64,000 nt of DNA from Acidipila rosea (lineage in GTDB: Bacteria; Acidobacteriota; Terriglobia; Terriglobales; Acidobacteriaceae), in assembly GCF_004339725.1 (NCBI RefSeq), contig NZ_SMGK01000001.1, forward strand, positions 310,001 through 374,000, written 5' to 3'. A program made the translations under genes and the position numbers. This document shows positions 41,889 to 50,730 of this stretch, one piece after another. Positions within the stretch are counted from its first letter, which is position 1, and each line of letters opens with the position of its first letter. The notes below the pieces were generated by a model, which saw nothing but the letters and a program-made list of their open reading frames with translations, was not told the origin of the DNA and made no database searches.

Positions 41889-43754
41889 ATGTCGAAGCGT
41901 GAATTTCAAACTGAAGTCAGTCAGCTGCTGCAGCTGATTATCCATTCTCTCTATTCTCATCCTGAGATATTTCTCCGGGAACTTATCTCGAACTCCTCTG
42001 ACGCGCTGGATAAACTTCGTCATCTAACGCTGACAGACGATGCTTATAAGACTCTTCCGTTCGACCCGCGTATCGATCTGGAACTGGATGAGGAAAACAA
42101 AACCCTCACCATTGCAGACACCGGCATCGGGATGAATGAAGAGGATCTGATTGCTCATCTAGGTACGATCGCGCGCTCCGGTACAAAGAACTTTCTCGCG
42201 CAGCTATCGGGCGACGCCCGAAAGGATTCCAATCTCATTGGGCAGTTCGGCGTGGGCTTCTACAGCGCTTTCATGGTTGCTGACCGCGTTGAAGTCATCT
42301 CGCGCAAGGCGGGGGAAGAACAGGCCTGGCGCTGGGTGAGTGATGGCAAGTCGGGCTTCGATATTGAAGCCGCAGAGCGTTCGGTTGCAGGCACCACTGT
42401 TCTGCTGCACCTTAATGAGGAAGGCAGGCAATATGCCAACAGCTGGCGACTGCAGGAGATCGTCAAGAAATATTCCAACCACATCGCCTTTCCCATCTTC
42501 CTCACCTATGACAAGAGCGAATGGAACGAAGCAGAGAAGAAGTCGGAGAAGATTCGCACGACTGAACAGGTGAATGCCGCCAGCGCTCTGTGGCGTCGCT
42601 CAAAGAATGAACTGAAGGAGGATGACTACAAGGAGTTCTACAAGTCCATCACGGGCGACTCAGAAGACCCACTTTTCTGGTTCCATACCAAAGCTGAAGG
42701 TAGTCTGGAGTACACGACTCTGTTCTACGTGCCGTCGAAGGCTCCGTTTGATCTCTACCAATCCGAGTATCGGACGGGTGTGAAGCTATATGTGAAGCGC
42801 GTCTTCATTATGGATGACGCCAAGGAGCTCTTGCCGCAGTACCTGCGTTTTGTGCGCGGCGTCATCGATAGCGAAGATCTTCCCCTGAACGTCAGTCGTG
42901 AGATTCTGCAGCAGAATCGAGTACTCACAAGCATACGAACTGCCAGCGTAAAGAAGATACTTTCCGAACTGAAGAACATTGCCGCAAATCAGCCGGAACA
43001 GTATCTGAAGTTCGTCGCTGAATATAACCGTCCCCTTAAAGAGGGGCTGTACAGCGACTTCGCCAATAGGGAGACGCTGCTCGACCTTATCCGCTTCAAG
43101 TCCACAAAGGTGGAAGGCCTGACCAGCCTCGCCGACGTGAAATCGAGGATGAAGGAAGGGCAGAAGAGTATTTACTACATCACGGGCGGTGCAGAATCCC
43201 TGCTCCGGACTTCACCTCTTCTCGAAATTTATAAAAAGAAGGGTATGGAAGTTCTCATCCTTGATGATGAGATCGATGAGATTGTTTTCTCAGGCGTAGA
43301 CAAATATGACGACATCGAACTGAAGGCCGTCAATAAGAGTTCCACAAACGAAGATCTGAAGGATGAGGCGGAACCAGACAAGACTGAAGCCCTCAAGCCG
43401 CTGATCGACAAGCTCAAAATTTCACTCGGGGACCGGGTGAAAGAGGTGCGTGCATCTGTGCGGCTTGCGGACAGTCCCTCCTGCATTGTCACAGACGAGG
43501 AGGAACCATCTATCAAGATGCAACAGATGCTGCGAGCTATGGGGCAAAAGGATATTCCTGCGCCAAAGCCTACCCTTGAGATCAATCCAGATCACGAGAT
43601 CGTCAGCAAGCTTCTTGCACGTGGCGACGACCCCATCGTTGAAGATGCTGCGTGGCTTCTTCTAGACCAGGCACTTCTGTTGGAAGGTGTACCGCTGCAA
43701 GATCCAGCCAGCTTTGTTCAGCGACTTAACCGAATCCTGAATCTTTCCATTTAG
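41889..43754 (+). CDS. htpG: Molecular chaperone HtpG (Hsp90)
   Basis: Cytosolic ATP-dependent Hsp90 chaperone, 621 residues, the normal length. The GHKL ATPase domain has ELISNSSDALDKLRHL (Asn/Asp of the N-box), IADTGIGMNEEDLIAHLGTI and GQFGVGFYSAFMVAD. The middle domain has SLEYTTLFYVPSKAPFDLY and the catalytic Arg loop (DLPLNVSREILQQN). The C-terminal dimerisation region ends with EDAAWLLLDQALLLEGVPLQ. The ATG at 41889 has AAAGG close upstream. A strong hairpin follows. It is divergent from the quinoprotein gene with about 286 bp between. Confidence 0.97.
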   Translation: MSKREFQTEVSQLLQLIIHSLYSHPEIFLRELISNSSDALDKLRHLTLTDDAYKTLPFDPRIDLELDEENKTLTIADTGIGMNEEDLIAHLGTIARSGTKNFLAQLSGDARKDSNLIGQFGVGFYSAFMVADRVEVISRKAGEEQAWRWVSDGKSGFDIEAAERSVAGTTVLLHLNEEGRQYANSWRLQEIVKKYSNHIAFPIFLTYDKSEWNEAEKKSEKIRTTEQVNAASALWRRSKNELKEDDYKEFYKSITGDSEDPLFWFHTKAEGSLEYTTLFYVPSKAPFDLYQSEYRTGVKLYVKRVFIMDDAKELLPQYLRFVRGVIDSEDLPLNVSREILQQNRVLTSIRTASVKKILSELKNIAANQPEQYLKFVAEYNRPLKEGLYSDFANRETLLDLIRFKSTKVEGLTSLADVKSRMKEGQKSIYYITGGAESLLRTSPLLEIYKKKGMEVLILDDEIDEIVFSGVDKYDDIELKAVNKSSTNEDLKDEAEPDKTEALKPLIDKLKISLGDRVKEVRASVRLADSPSCIVTDEEEPSIKMQQMLRAMGQKDIPAPKPTLEINPDHEIVSKLLARGDDPIVEDAAWLLLDQALLLEGVPLQDPASFVQRLNRILNLSI

Positions 43755-43763
43755 CTTTTACCG

Positions 43764-43792
43764 GGCATGGCTGCGCTATGCGCAGCCATGCC
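43764..43792 (+). terminator. Hairpin terminator after htpG
   Basis: GGCATGGCTGCG (43764-43775) pairs perfectly with CGCAGCCATGCC (43781-43792) around a 5-nt loop, 9 bp after the htpG stop. A 12-bp GC-rich stem; the following sequence has no T-run, but being symmetric it can also serve the convergent gene ending at 43933. Confidence 0.7.
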
Positions 43793-43932
43793 GCGAGCCC
43801 TGATCGATCTGCCGACCTATCAAACCACTGCTATCAAAGAAATGTGCAACTGCAAATGTGTTTAGTTTGTCTTCCATTTCGCAGTTGCACGCCCTATTAC
43901 CGGGGATGGCGGTGAATCGTGCTGATTTATTT

Positions 43933-46503
43933 CTAAGTTACATCAAGCTCGAAATGCGACTGAGTTGCGAATGAAGTGCGCGGCAGGACGATGCTGTCGC
44001 CTGTAATTTTCCCCGCGGAAGCATTCTGCAGCGGCTTTCTGTTCTCCGGATGAATATGGATCACAACGTCCGCCGTGAAGCCTTTCGAAACATCGAGCAC
44101 AACCTTCCAATGGCGGTCGGAGAGGGCTGTGGTCGTCCAACTCACGGAACCAAAACGGGTAGGGCACTTGGCGACGGAGATCGTCTTTCCGGCTACAAAC
44201 CAATGTTTTGGCGCTGCTTTTTGCAAATGGCATATATCCATGTCGGACTCTTCGTAGCACAAAAGCCAGCGGAGGCCGAGCGTGGGCTGAAGTGTACTGT
44301 TGATCACCGAGGCCCAGCCATAACGGCTTCCTTCGCCTGGAAAGCTGCCAGGGATGAAAGCATCCTCCGGAGCATAACAGTTGCCGGAGTCTGCGGCATA
44401 GCAGACGAGTGCGTAAAGGTTAAGTAGAAAAGGACGGTAATCCTGCTGACGGATTTTCACTGCCAGGCTGCCGTGATCCATGAAGTTGGACGTGCGCGCC
44501 TCAGCGCCATCAGTATGCAGGCCGATGATCTGCATGCCCGCCAGTTCGCGATGCCGAAGATGGCCGAGGTCCAACTCGGGCACTCCCCAGTCGGCAAGAA
44601 ACCAGTCATGCATAAAGCGATGATTTTCGTAGCTGGAAAGATCTTTGGGACGGTGGTCGATATCGTCGGGAGTAAATGGCGTAATATCGGCTGCCTTCAT
44701 GTCCGGGGCGCGTAGCGCAAGTGTTGCCGCGAGGGAGGTCTGAATGTTGGCGCGCATCTCCTTGGCTAGTGCCTCATAGTGTGTGGCACCAGCGCCCAGG
44801 GCTTGATCACCGCTGATGTCACTGGCAAGCCGCAGGCATCGTGCATGTTCTGTGAGGCCACGCCAAATCCATGCTGAGTTCTGGTAGTAAAGGGGATGTG
44901 ATTTGGGAAAGTCATTGTTCGGATCCCCCAGGTCGGCTTCCGGAGATCCGTAGATAAGGCCATAGCGCCGGTCGCCGGGTGCGAACGTCTGCTTGCTGTA
45001 CTCGTAGCGTGCCAGGGCAAACGCAATCATTCGCTCCAGAATGGGGAGGCGCTTGCGAAGAGCTTCGAGATTGCGAGTGTAGTGGTAGGAGCGTGCAGAG
45101 TTTGCGAGGAAGATTCCGATATTCAGCGGCGCCTCGACCTGGTCCTGGGTGTTATAGAGGAAGTCGCCATTAGGCAGTACATATTTATCGAGGTAATACT
45201 GGAAGTAGACGTCAGCATCGCCGGTGAGATTCCATAGCTGATGCGCCCATATGAACTCATACTGAGCCACGGGAAAAAGAGCATGGCTTCGCTCCGGGAT
45301 CTTCGTATAAGCTCCCTCCCCGATCTGATAAGTAGGCTCAAGCCCCCTGTAACTGCAACGCGAAAGCGTGATGCCTGCCCGCGCAGCATTCAGCAGCCAC
45401 TCATCCGGAATCTTTACAGGCATAGTGCTTTCATACATTGACGACCAGCGATTCCAGATGCCTGCCAGTTCCGAGTAAAAAGATTGCGGTGTGCAATTCC
45501 AGTAGCGATCGAGATAAAAGTGGCCATCGGCATCCTTGGTGATCGAGTGATGACTGCCCGCATACTGTGCGATCTGATCTTCAGGAATCATTGATCGGAC
45601 GCGGCCCAGTGGCGTAGCGTCCGCGCCCGGGGGAAGCAGAAGCATCGTTTCGTAACCGCATTCGTAGCGGGGATTCCACACCCCGATATCCGCCACCGGA
45701 AGATAGCCGCCCAGGAGCGTGCGTTTGCTGTACCCATGCGTATATTCGTAGATCTGCGGATTTTCTCCGGGAAGCAGAGAGGCAGGATCAAAGTATGCTC
45801 CGACTTGATCCTGTTCCCATGTTCCGGCCCCGCTTGGCTTATCAGCGATCTCCCGCGAGGTGCCATCGGCCTCCAGATACAGTGATGCCTGTGGGCCTCC
45901 CTGTTCATTCGCTACCAGCGTCCAACCGATATATTCAGCTCCGAGCGCTGCAACGTTCTCATAACTGGGGTCCTCTGATGAGTTCAGTAGATAGAGCCCG
46001 GTCACGTCCGGTCCAGGAACATAATGCGAGGCGCGCTCCAGCTTCACTCCATGGGGAGTGCTTGTCTGCCTTGGGCGAATTTGCGCGACGCTGCCAATGT
46101 ATTTTGGAATCCATGCGATGGTGCCTTGCCGCTCTGTGACGTAGGCAATGGCGCCGCGATGTGTGGCATGCTTTTCAAAGACGGCAGTCTCAACACCATT
46201 CATTCCGACAATAGTGATTAGCCGCCATCCCTCAAGCACCTCGCCAGGCTGGAGAGTGACCGATCGTGCACCGAGCCTTGCCGTAAGTCCGTTGTAGCTG
46301 ATTGCGGTCACTGAAGGGACAGCGCGGAGTGCTTCCTCCTCGCCGGGTAACAGCAGCGAGTAATCGTTCAAAATGCGACCTGGCGTGTAGTTGTTCTTGG
46401 GAAGCGCAGCAGGGTTTTCCGCAAACAAGTCCAATGCCGGGTGAAAGGTGCACCCGGCTCCGGTTATGGCGAGCAACTTCAGAAAGTCACGGCGTTCCAG
46501 CAA
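43933..46503 (-). CDS. Tat-exported large hydrolase-like protein, predicted (alpha/alpha)6 glycosidase
   Basis: 856-residue secreted protein. The N-terminus MLERRDFLKLLAITGAGCTF is a Tat signal, with a possible lipobox Cys. An N-terminal beta region (about 40-320) is followed by a helical toroid (about 360-740), shown by HQLWNLTGDADVYFQYYLDK, LRKRLPILERMIAFALARYE and YYQNSAWIWRGLTEHARCLR, as in six-hairpin glycosidases. A C-terminal beta-sandwich ends the protein. Acidic catalytic residues cannot be assigned with certainty; I do not recognise the exact CAZy family. It lies 150 bp downstream of the response-regulator gene on the same strand, so it may be a member or target of that locus. Confidence 0.6.
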   Translation of the reverse strand: MLERRDFLKLLAITGAGCTFHPALDLFAENPAALPKNNYTPGRILNDYSLLLPGEEEALRAVPSVTAISYNGLTARLGARSVTLQPGEVLEGWRLITIVGMNGVETAVFEKHATHRGAIAYVTERQGTIAWIPKYIGSVAQIRPRQTSTPHGVKLERASHYVPGPDVTGLYLLNSSEDPSYENVAALGAEYIGWTLVANEQGGPQASLYLEADGTSREIADKPSGAGTWEQDQVGAYFDPASLLPGENPQIYEYTHGYSKRTLLGGYLPVADIGVWNPRYECGYETMLLLPPGADATPLGRVRSMIPEDQIAQYAGSHHSITKDADGHFYLDRYWNCTPQSFYSELAGIWNRWSSMYESTMPVKIPDEWLLNAARAGITLSRCSYRGLEPTYQIGEGAYTKIPERSHALFPVAQYEFIWAHQLWNLTGDADVYFQYYLDKYVLPNGDFLYNTQDQVEAPLNIGIFLANSARSYHYTRNLEALRKRLPILERMIAFALARYEYSKQTFAPGDRRYGLIYGSPEADLGDPNNDFPKSHPLYYQNSAWIWRGLTEHARCLRLASDISGDQALGAGATHYEALAKEMRANIQTSLAATLALRAPDMKAADITPFTPDDIDHRPKDLSSYENHRFMHDWFLADWGVPELDLGHLRHRELAGMQIIGLHTDGAEARTSNFMDHGSLAVKIRQQDYRPFLLNLYALVCYAADSGNCYAPEDAFIPGSFPGEGSRYGWASVINSTLQPTLGLRWLLCYEESDMDICHLQKAAPKHWFVAGKTISVAKCPTRFGSVSWTTTALSDRHWKVVLDVSKGFTADVVIHIHPENRKPLQNASAGKITGDSIVLPRTSFATQSHFELDVT

Positions 46504-46543
46504 ATGTGGTCTCCGGTAGGAATCGTGCGAGATTTATGGTTGG

Positions 46544-46561
46544 AAACTTCGGGGGAAGTTT
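46544..46561. terminator. Small hairpin between response regulator and hydrolase genes
   Basis: AAACTTC (46544-46550) and GAAGTTT (46555-46561) form a 7-bp perfect stem with a GGGG loop in the 150-bp gap. It may be a weak terminator or an operator; no T-tract follows. Confidence 0.35.
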
Positions 46562-46653
46562 GCCGTCAAGCTCGGTTCAGTGTCACGCCCTGGAGTGCAT
46601 CAGGTCTATAGTCCACCCGGGCTATATAAGGTCTCTACTACTCTTTCTCGCTG

Positions 46654-47295
46654 CTATTCGTCTACAGAGATAAGTCCCCGCTGGATGGCTGTGGTTGCGG
46701 CCTCAGTACGATCTGAAACCTCCAGCTTCTCAATAATGCTATTGACATGGTTCTTTACGGTATTGCCGCTGATGCCGAGCACGTGCCCGATCTGCTTGTT
46801 GGTGAGACCTTTGGAGAGCATCTTCAATATCTCCAACTCTCTCGAAGTGAGGTTGGTTCGCATCATGCGCTCGGCAAGGCGTGCAGCAATATCCCGAGGG
46901 ATGAAGCGCTTGCCAGAATGAACTGCTTTGATAGCCTCCACCATCCCTTTCAGGGAAGTGTCTTTCAGCAGATACCCCTGGGCGCCAGCCTGGACTGCGC
47001 TGTAAATATCTTCATCAGTTTCAAAGCTGGTGAGGATGATGACCCGCGCATTGTAACCAGCCCGTTTCATTCCCAGGATGGTCTCCACACCGCTCATGCC
47101 AGGCATGCGCAGGTCGAGCAGTACGACATCTGCCCCGCTTCGCGCGATTGTGTCGAGTGCGGCTTCTCCGCTCGGTGCAGCAGTGATGATCTCGAATTCG
47201 AGTTGAGTGCCTAACATGCTCGTCAATCCGGCACGCACTACCGGGTGATCATCGACGATAAGGATGCGGATTGGATTTACTGCCGACTGTGACAT
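46654..47295 (-). CDS. NarL/FixJ (LuxR)-type response regulator
   Basis: 213-residue DNA-binding response regulator, output of the sensor trio. The receiver domain has the acidic pair and phospho-acceptor Asp (ILIVDDHPVVRAGL, VVLLDLRMPGMSG, about Asp58), conserved Thr (ILTSFE) and Lys (YLLKDTS). The C-terminal LuxR helix-turn-helix is LTSRELEILKMLSKGLTNKQ then LGISGNTVKNHVNSIIEKL. Its ATG lies inside the 3' end of the kinase gene (47-bp overlap). It likely controls the divergent TonB-TPR pair and the hydrolase downstream; inferred from position. Confidence 0.94.
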   Translation of the reverse strand: MSQSAVNPIRILIVDDHPVVRAGLTSMLGTQLEFEIITAAPSGEAALDTIARSGADVVLLDLRMPGMSGVETILGMKRAGYNARVIILTSFETDEDIYSAVQAGAQGYLLKDTSLKGMVEAIKAVHSGKRFIPRDIAARLAERMMRTNLTSRELEILKMLSKGLTNKQIGHVLGISGNTVKNHVNSIIEKLEVSDRTEAATTAIQRGLISVDE

Positions 47296-49444
47296 TGCGA
47301 GTGTGCTCCATCAGATAATTCCATAAAAAGGCCGGCCAGGAAGTCATGGTAAGGCGAGGCATCAATGGGGCTGTCACAGTTACGAGCGTTCCTGCGCCCT
47401 TATTGCTGCTGATCTCCAGGCTGGCGGAGATGCTGGATGCGCGTTTGCGCATGCCCTGAACACCAAAGCCCTGCGTCTGCTCTCCCGCTGTAAAACCGGA
47501 GCCGTCGTCACCAATGAGCAGGCGCACTCCGCTCTTCTGGTATTCGAGGTTAATCGTAATACTTGTCGGCCGCCCATGGCGCACTGCGTTCGCTACGGCC
47601 TCCTGCCCGATGCGGTAGAGAGCATCTGCAACGCGTAGAGGGAGCTGGCGAATGTCTCCCGCCGACTGGGTAACGACCTTCACAGTCCCGCCCTCTACCA
47701 GCCTGCGTGCGCAGTGAGACAACGCCGTTAAAAGGCCTTGCGATTCAAGCTGCTGAGGGCGAAGCATATCGATGGTTCGCCTCGCTTCAGCGTGACTGTG
47801 TCGAACCAACTCGCTCGCGAGATCCAACTGATGGTGAACCTTGGCCAGGCCCTCCGGCATGCCAATTCGTATGGCCTCCAGCTGAAAACCGATGCCGGCC
47901 ACGCTCTGCGCGAGGGTGTCATGCATCTCGTAGGCCAGGTGCTCGCGCTCTTCCGCCACAGCTTGCAAACGGAGATTGTCAATGCGGTGATAGATAAAAT
48001 TGGCAATCAGCGTCAGGATCAGAAGGCCAATTGCGATGGCCACCAGATGTCTAGCCGTCCACCACGGCGGCCCCGCAAGTACATCTACGTCGTCGCTTGA
48101 CCGCACGAGCACAGCAAAGGGGGTGGCTCCCTGAGTATAGGTGGGATCGACGACCGAGACACCGCGAAGCCGCAGGATGCTATCGGGCCGCAACCGGCTA
48201 TAGAGGTAGCTGCCGCGGCCGCGTTTGATGATGGCGCGAAAGGCCTGCGGTCCTGAATTGAACTGCAATAGCAGAGTGTCATCGCGTCCGTATTCCTTTC
48301 GGAGCAGACGCCCGGTAATCTCGACGAATGTTGCGTCGAAGGCACCTGTAGCAGCCTGTGACGCAGTGACGGAGACAGCAGGCATCGGAGTGCCCTCCCA
48401 CAGAATGCGCACAGTCGCGTTCTCCAGGGTAGAGCTGAAAGCATTTGCCTGCACTTCGCCGGTGACTTCTACCTCATCGCCCACCTTGAGAGGCTGTGGC
48501 TGCGCCTGCTGCACCGCTACGCCACCTGTAGAATCCTGCACAAAGAGCGCGGGCGAGTTGAGGATCACAATTCCTCGGACTGTCGCCTTCGTGGGTTTGG
48601 CGAGCGAAGCCAGCCGAAGGCTGCTAATTGGCTGCGTGTTTGGACTCGATGGCAGCGCCTGCGGCCGATTGTCTGCCGGGGGCGCAAGCGAAACGCCTTG
48701 AGCCGGCAGATCTGCAATGGAATACTGCGCATGTGAACTCTGCTGTGTATGTTCCAGCGCAAGCATCTGGTCGAAATCGTGCTTGGTGGCCGCCTTAACG
48801 ACAACATTGCGCCACACGCCGCCAGATGAGTAAGACCGCAAGCCAACCCTGCCGGACCGGATACAATCCTCATCCGTAATAGAAGCAACGGTAAGGTCCG
48901 GCTGCTGCAGCAGGCGCGCAGAAGCTACCAGTTGGCATCCATAAGCCAGCAGTTTGAGGTGATACCATCGCGAGGCCTGGACTGCCAACCCGCGGGGCCT
49001 GAGCGGGAAGTTGACCTCGGAATAACCGTAGTCTGCGCGGCCCAGAGTGAGTACGTTGTCAATGGTTCGCAGGCCGGCATAATAGCCGTGGTATGCGTCG
49101 ACGCCTTCCTCTTCATCGCTGGAGCGGATAACGAGACCGGCATCGCCACCGAGACCGAGCAGCATTACATCCGCCTCGATCGAATAGTTCTGCCAATGCT
49201 TGGAACCGGTTAGTAATTTAGCCCCGCGTTCGTCGGAGTCATTGCGCATGGCTCCATTCACCAATTCCCAGGTGCCACCGAAAGCGGTCCACTCGTCTGC
49301 TGAGCCTGCTGCAAAGGAGTCCCGGTAGGGAAGCCCATGAGTGGGGCTTCGCTGATATGCAATCAGGCCCAGTGTTGCGATGACAAGCGCTGCAACCACT
49401 CCGAAAGAAATCAACTTCTTCCGTCCAGTCAGATTGAGGGTCAT
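47249..49444 (-). CDS. Sensor histidine kinase (HisKA_3) with periplasmic LamG/DUF1080-like and OB-fold-like domains
   Basis: Inner-membrane sensor kinase of about 731 residues. TM1 (ISFGVVAALVIATLGLIAYQ, about 11-30) is followed by a large periplasmic part: a concanavalin/DUF1080-like domain at about 40-220 (WTAFGGTWELVNGAMRND, NYSIEADVMLLGLGGDAGLV, RWYHLKLLAYG) and an OB-fold-like domain at about 285-370 (ATVRGIVILNSPALFVQDST, VGDEVEVTGEV). TM2 (LVAIAIGLLILTLIANFIY) leads to a HisKA_3 dimerisation domain with the phospho-His in LAYEMHDTLAQSVAG and an HATPase (GQEAVANAVRHG, IGDDGSGF, GFGVQGMRKRA). ATG 49444 overlaps the lipoprotein stop (ATGA). A ~38-residue tail past the ATPase overlaps the regulator gene. 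A carbohydrate-binding-like sensory module in a kinase of this class is unusual. Confidence 0.9.
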   Translation of the reverse strand: MTLNLTGRKKLISFGVVAALVIATLGLIAYQRSPTHGLPYRDSFAAGSADEWTAFGGTWELVNGAMRNDSDERGAKLLTGSKHWQNYSIEADVMLLGLGGDAGLVIRSSDEEEGVDAYHGYYAGLRTIDNVLTLGRADYGYSEVNFPLRPRGLAVQASRWYHLKLLAYGCQLVASARLLQQPDLTVASITDEDCIRSGRVGLRSYSSGGVWRNVVVKAATKHDFDQMLALEHTQQSSHAQYSIADLPAQGVSLAPPADNRPQALPSSPNTQPISSLRLASLAKPTKATVRGIVILNSPALFVQDSTGGVAVQQAQPQPLKVGDEVEVTGEVQANAFSSTLENATVRILWEGTPMPAVSVTASQAATGAFDATFVEITGRLLRKEYGRDDTLLLQFNSGPQAFRAIIKRGRGSYLYSRLRPDSILRLRGVSVVDPTYTQGATPFAVLVRSSDDVDVLAGPPWWTARHLVAIAIGLLILTLIANFIYHRIDNLRLQAVAEEREHLAYEMHDTLAQSVAGIGFQLEAIRIGMPEGLAKVHHQLDLASELVRHSHAEARRTIDMLRPQQLESQGLLTALSHCARRLVEGGTVKVVTQSAGDIRQLPLRVADALYRIGQEAVANAVRHGRPTSITINLEYQKSGVRLLIGDDGSGFTAGEQTQGFGVQGMRKRASSISASLEISSNKGAGTLVTVTAPLMPRLTMTSWPAFLWNYLMEHTRNVTVGSKSNPHPYRR

Positions 49445-50460
49445 GGGCCTACGCTCCATTTCCAGCGCATGGGGGCTGGACGCCAGTCCATGGATGTCAT
49501 TTTCCGAACTGCCTGAGAGTTCGCATTCTCTCGGGTGACAAGAGTGGGCTGAAATTGCATGGTCGCCGGAATAGTCTCATTTCGAGGACCTGCAAGAATG
49601 ATGTCTACGGCTTCAGCGCCCATTCTGCGCGTATCCTGCACAATGTAGGAATCCATGCTGGGATTGTCAAACGTCAATGCGTCCGGGTCGAATGCAATTA
49701 CCCGCGGGTGCTCCGAGGCAACAATTGCGATGGCGGAGAGTGCTCCATGAGTCGATGTGGAAGTTAGCGCGACGATCGCGTCCAAATCAGGATGTGCCTT
49801 GAGTGTTTCTTCGGCTACCTGCTGTTCATGAGGCACGTTGAAGGAGCCCATCTGATTCGCCACTACGCGAATGTTCGGATAGTGTTCCGACAGATAATGC
49901 TCCAGGCTGCGTGCGCGCTCCATGATGCCCGTGATGTCGGGGTCGATCCCTAAGACTGCGATCGTTCCTCTACCGTGCAATATTGTGCCTAGTCGCTGGG
50001 CTGCGATATGTCCTCCTGCCACCTCGTCATTCAGAATGTAGTGCAAGCGGCCGCCGGGTGGAATCGCGAGTGGTGAGCCTACGATGACGGTCTGGAGGCC
50101 GCGGGCGATAGCCCTTCGCACAGGAGTGATTAAGGCGAGTGCGTGGTCAGGAGCCAGAATCAGCCCTTGATAATCTCCGCTGGACACGCTTTCTACAATC
50201 GCAATCTGCCCCTGAATATCATCTTCGCGTGTTGGCGCATTCCAGTAGATTTTGGCGCCATGGGCGACAGCCGCTGACATCGCGCCCGCGTGCTCGGGCT
50301 CCCACAGCATTGTGCCGGATGTCCGCGGAATGACAGCTATGTTGATCACTGACTTCCGATGGCAGCTGGAGAGCATCAACCCGCCAAGGCACCCAAGAAG
50401 GATGTAGGCGCAGGCTCGGTATCGACTCGTACGGCTTTCAGGGTGCTTGGAAATTCGCAT
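49441..50460 (-). CDS. Lipoprotein periplasmic sugar-binding protein (ribose-type), sensor component
   Basis: 339-residue periplasmic-binding protein of the ribose/LacI type. The signal peptide ends in a good lipobox (GGLMLSSC, Cys33), so it is anchored to a membrane. The fold is apparent from INIAVIPRTSGTMLWEPEHA, YQGLILAPDHA, VIVGSPLAIPPGG, GTIAVLGIDPDITGIMERAR and VIAFDPDALTFDN with SYIVQDTRRMGAEAV. No ABC permease or ATPase gene adjoins it; instead it is co-translated with a histidine kinase and a response regulator, which points to sensing rather than transport, as in the clostridial XylFII-LytS xylose sensor. Divergent from the TonB-TPR pair. Ligand unknown. Confidence 0.88.
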   Translation of the reverse strand: MRISKHPESRTSRYRACAYILLGCLGGLMLSSCHRKSVINIAVIPRTSGTMLWEPEHAGAMSAAVAHGAKIYWNAPTREDDIQGQIAIVESVSSGDYQGLILAPDHALALITPVRRAIARGLQTVIVGSPLAIPPGGRLHYILNDEVAGGHIAAQRLGTILHGRGTIAVLGIDPDITGIMERARSLEHYLSEHYPNIRVVANQMGSFNVPHEQQVAEETLKAHPDLDAIVALTSTSTHGALSAIAIVASEHPRVIAFDPDALTFDNPSMDSYIVQDTRRMGAEAVDIILAGPRNETIPATMQFQPTLVTRENANSQAVRKMTSMDWRPAPMRWKWSVGP

Positions 50461-50730
50461 GTAGAGGTTGACCGGAGTCTATCTTGCCCAAATATCACTG
50501 AGCAATGGCAGCAAAACTACTACATGGGCAGAAATAGTCCATATGCACTATATGAGGCTAGGCAATTTGACTCATGCATCCTCTTTCCCCAATCATTAAT
50601 CTCCTCTGCGACACAAAGGTCTGATTCGCGAGGGCCTGAAATCGATTACAACTAGCGAATTCCGTCTGGATGAGGACTTCCCGCGAATCGCTGCAGCAAG
50701 AGACTTTAAGTATTTCTGGGAGAGGTCAAG
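50461..50730. promoter_or_regulatory. Divergent regulatory region, sensor trio / TonB-TPR pair
   Basis: 270 bp between divergent starts, AT-rich relative to its neighbours. It holds CATAT-GCACT-ATATG (50540-50554), a perfect 5-bp inverted repeat, and a nearby TTTGACT (50567-50573) that could be a -35 element toward the receptor. GAGAGG precedes the receptor ATG. Candidate site for the LuxR-type regulator; inference only. Confidence 0.4.

Noticed and set aside
49441-50460. ABC sugar importer locus
   Set aside because: No ATPase or permease genes adjoin the binding protein; it is coupled to a kinase and regulator.
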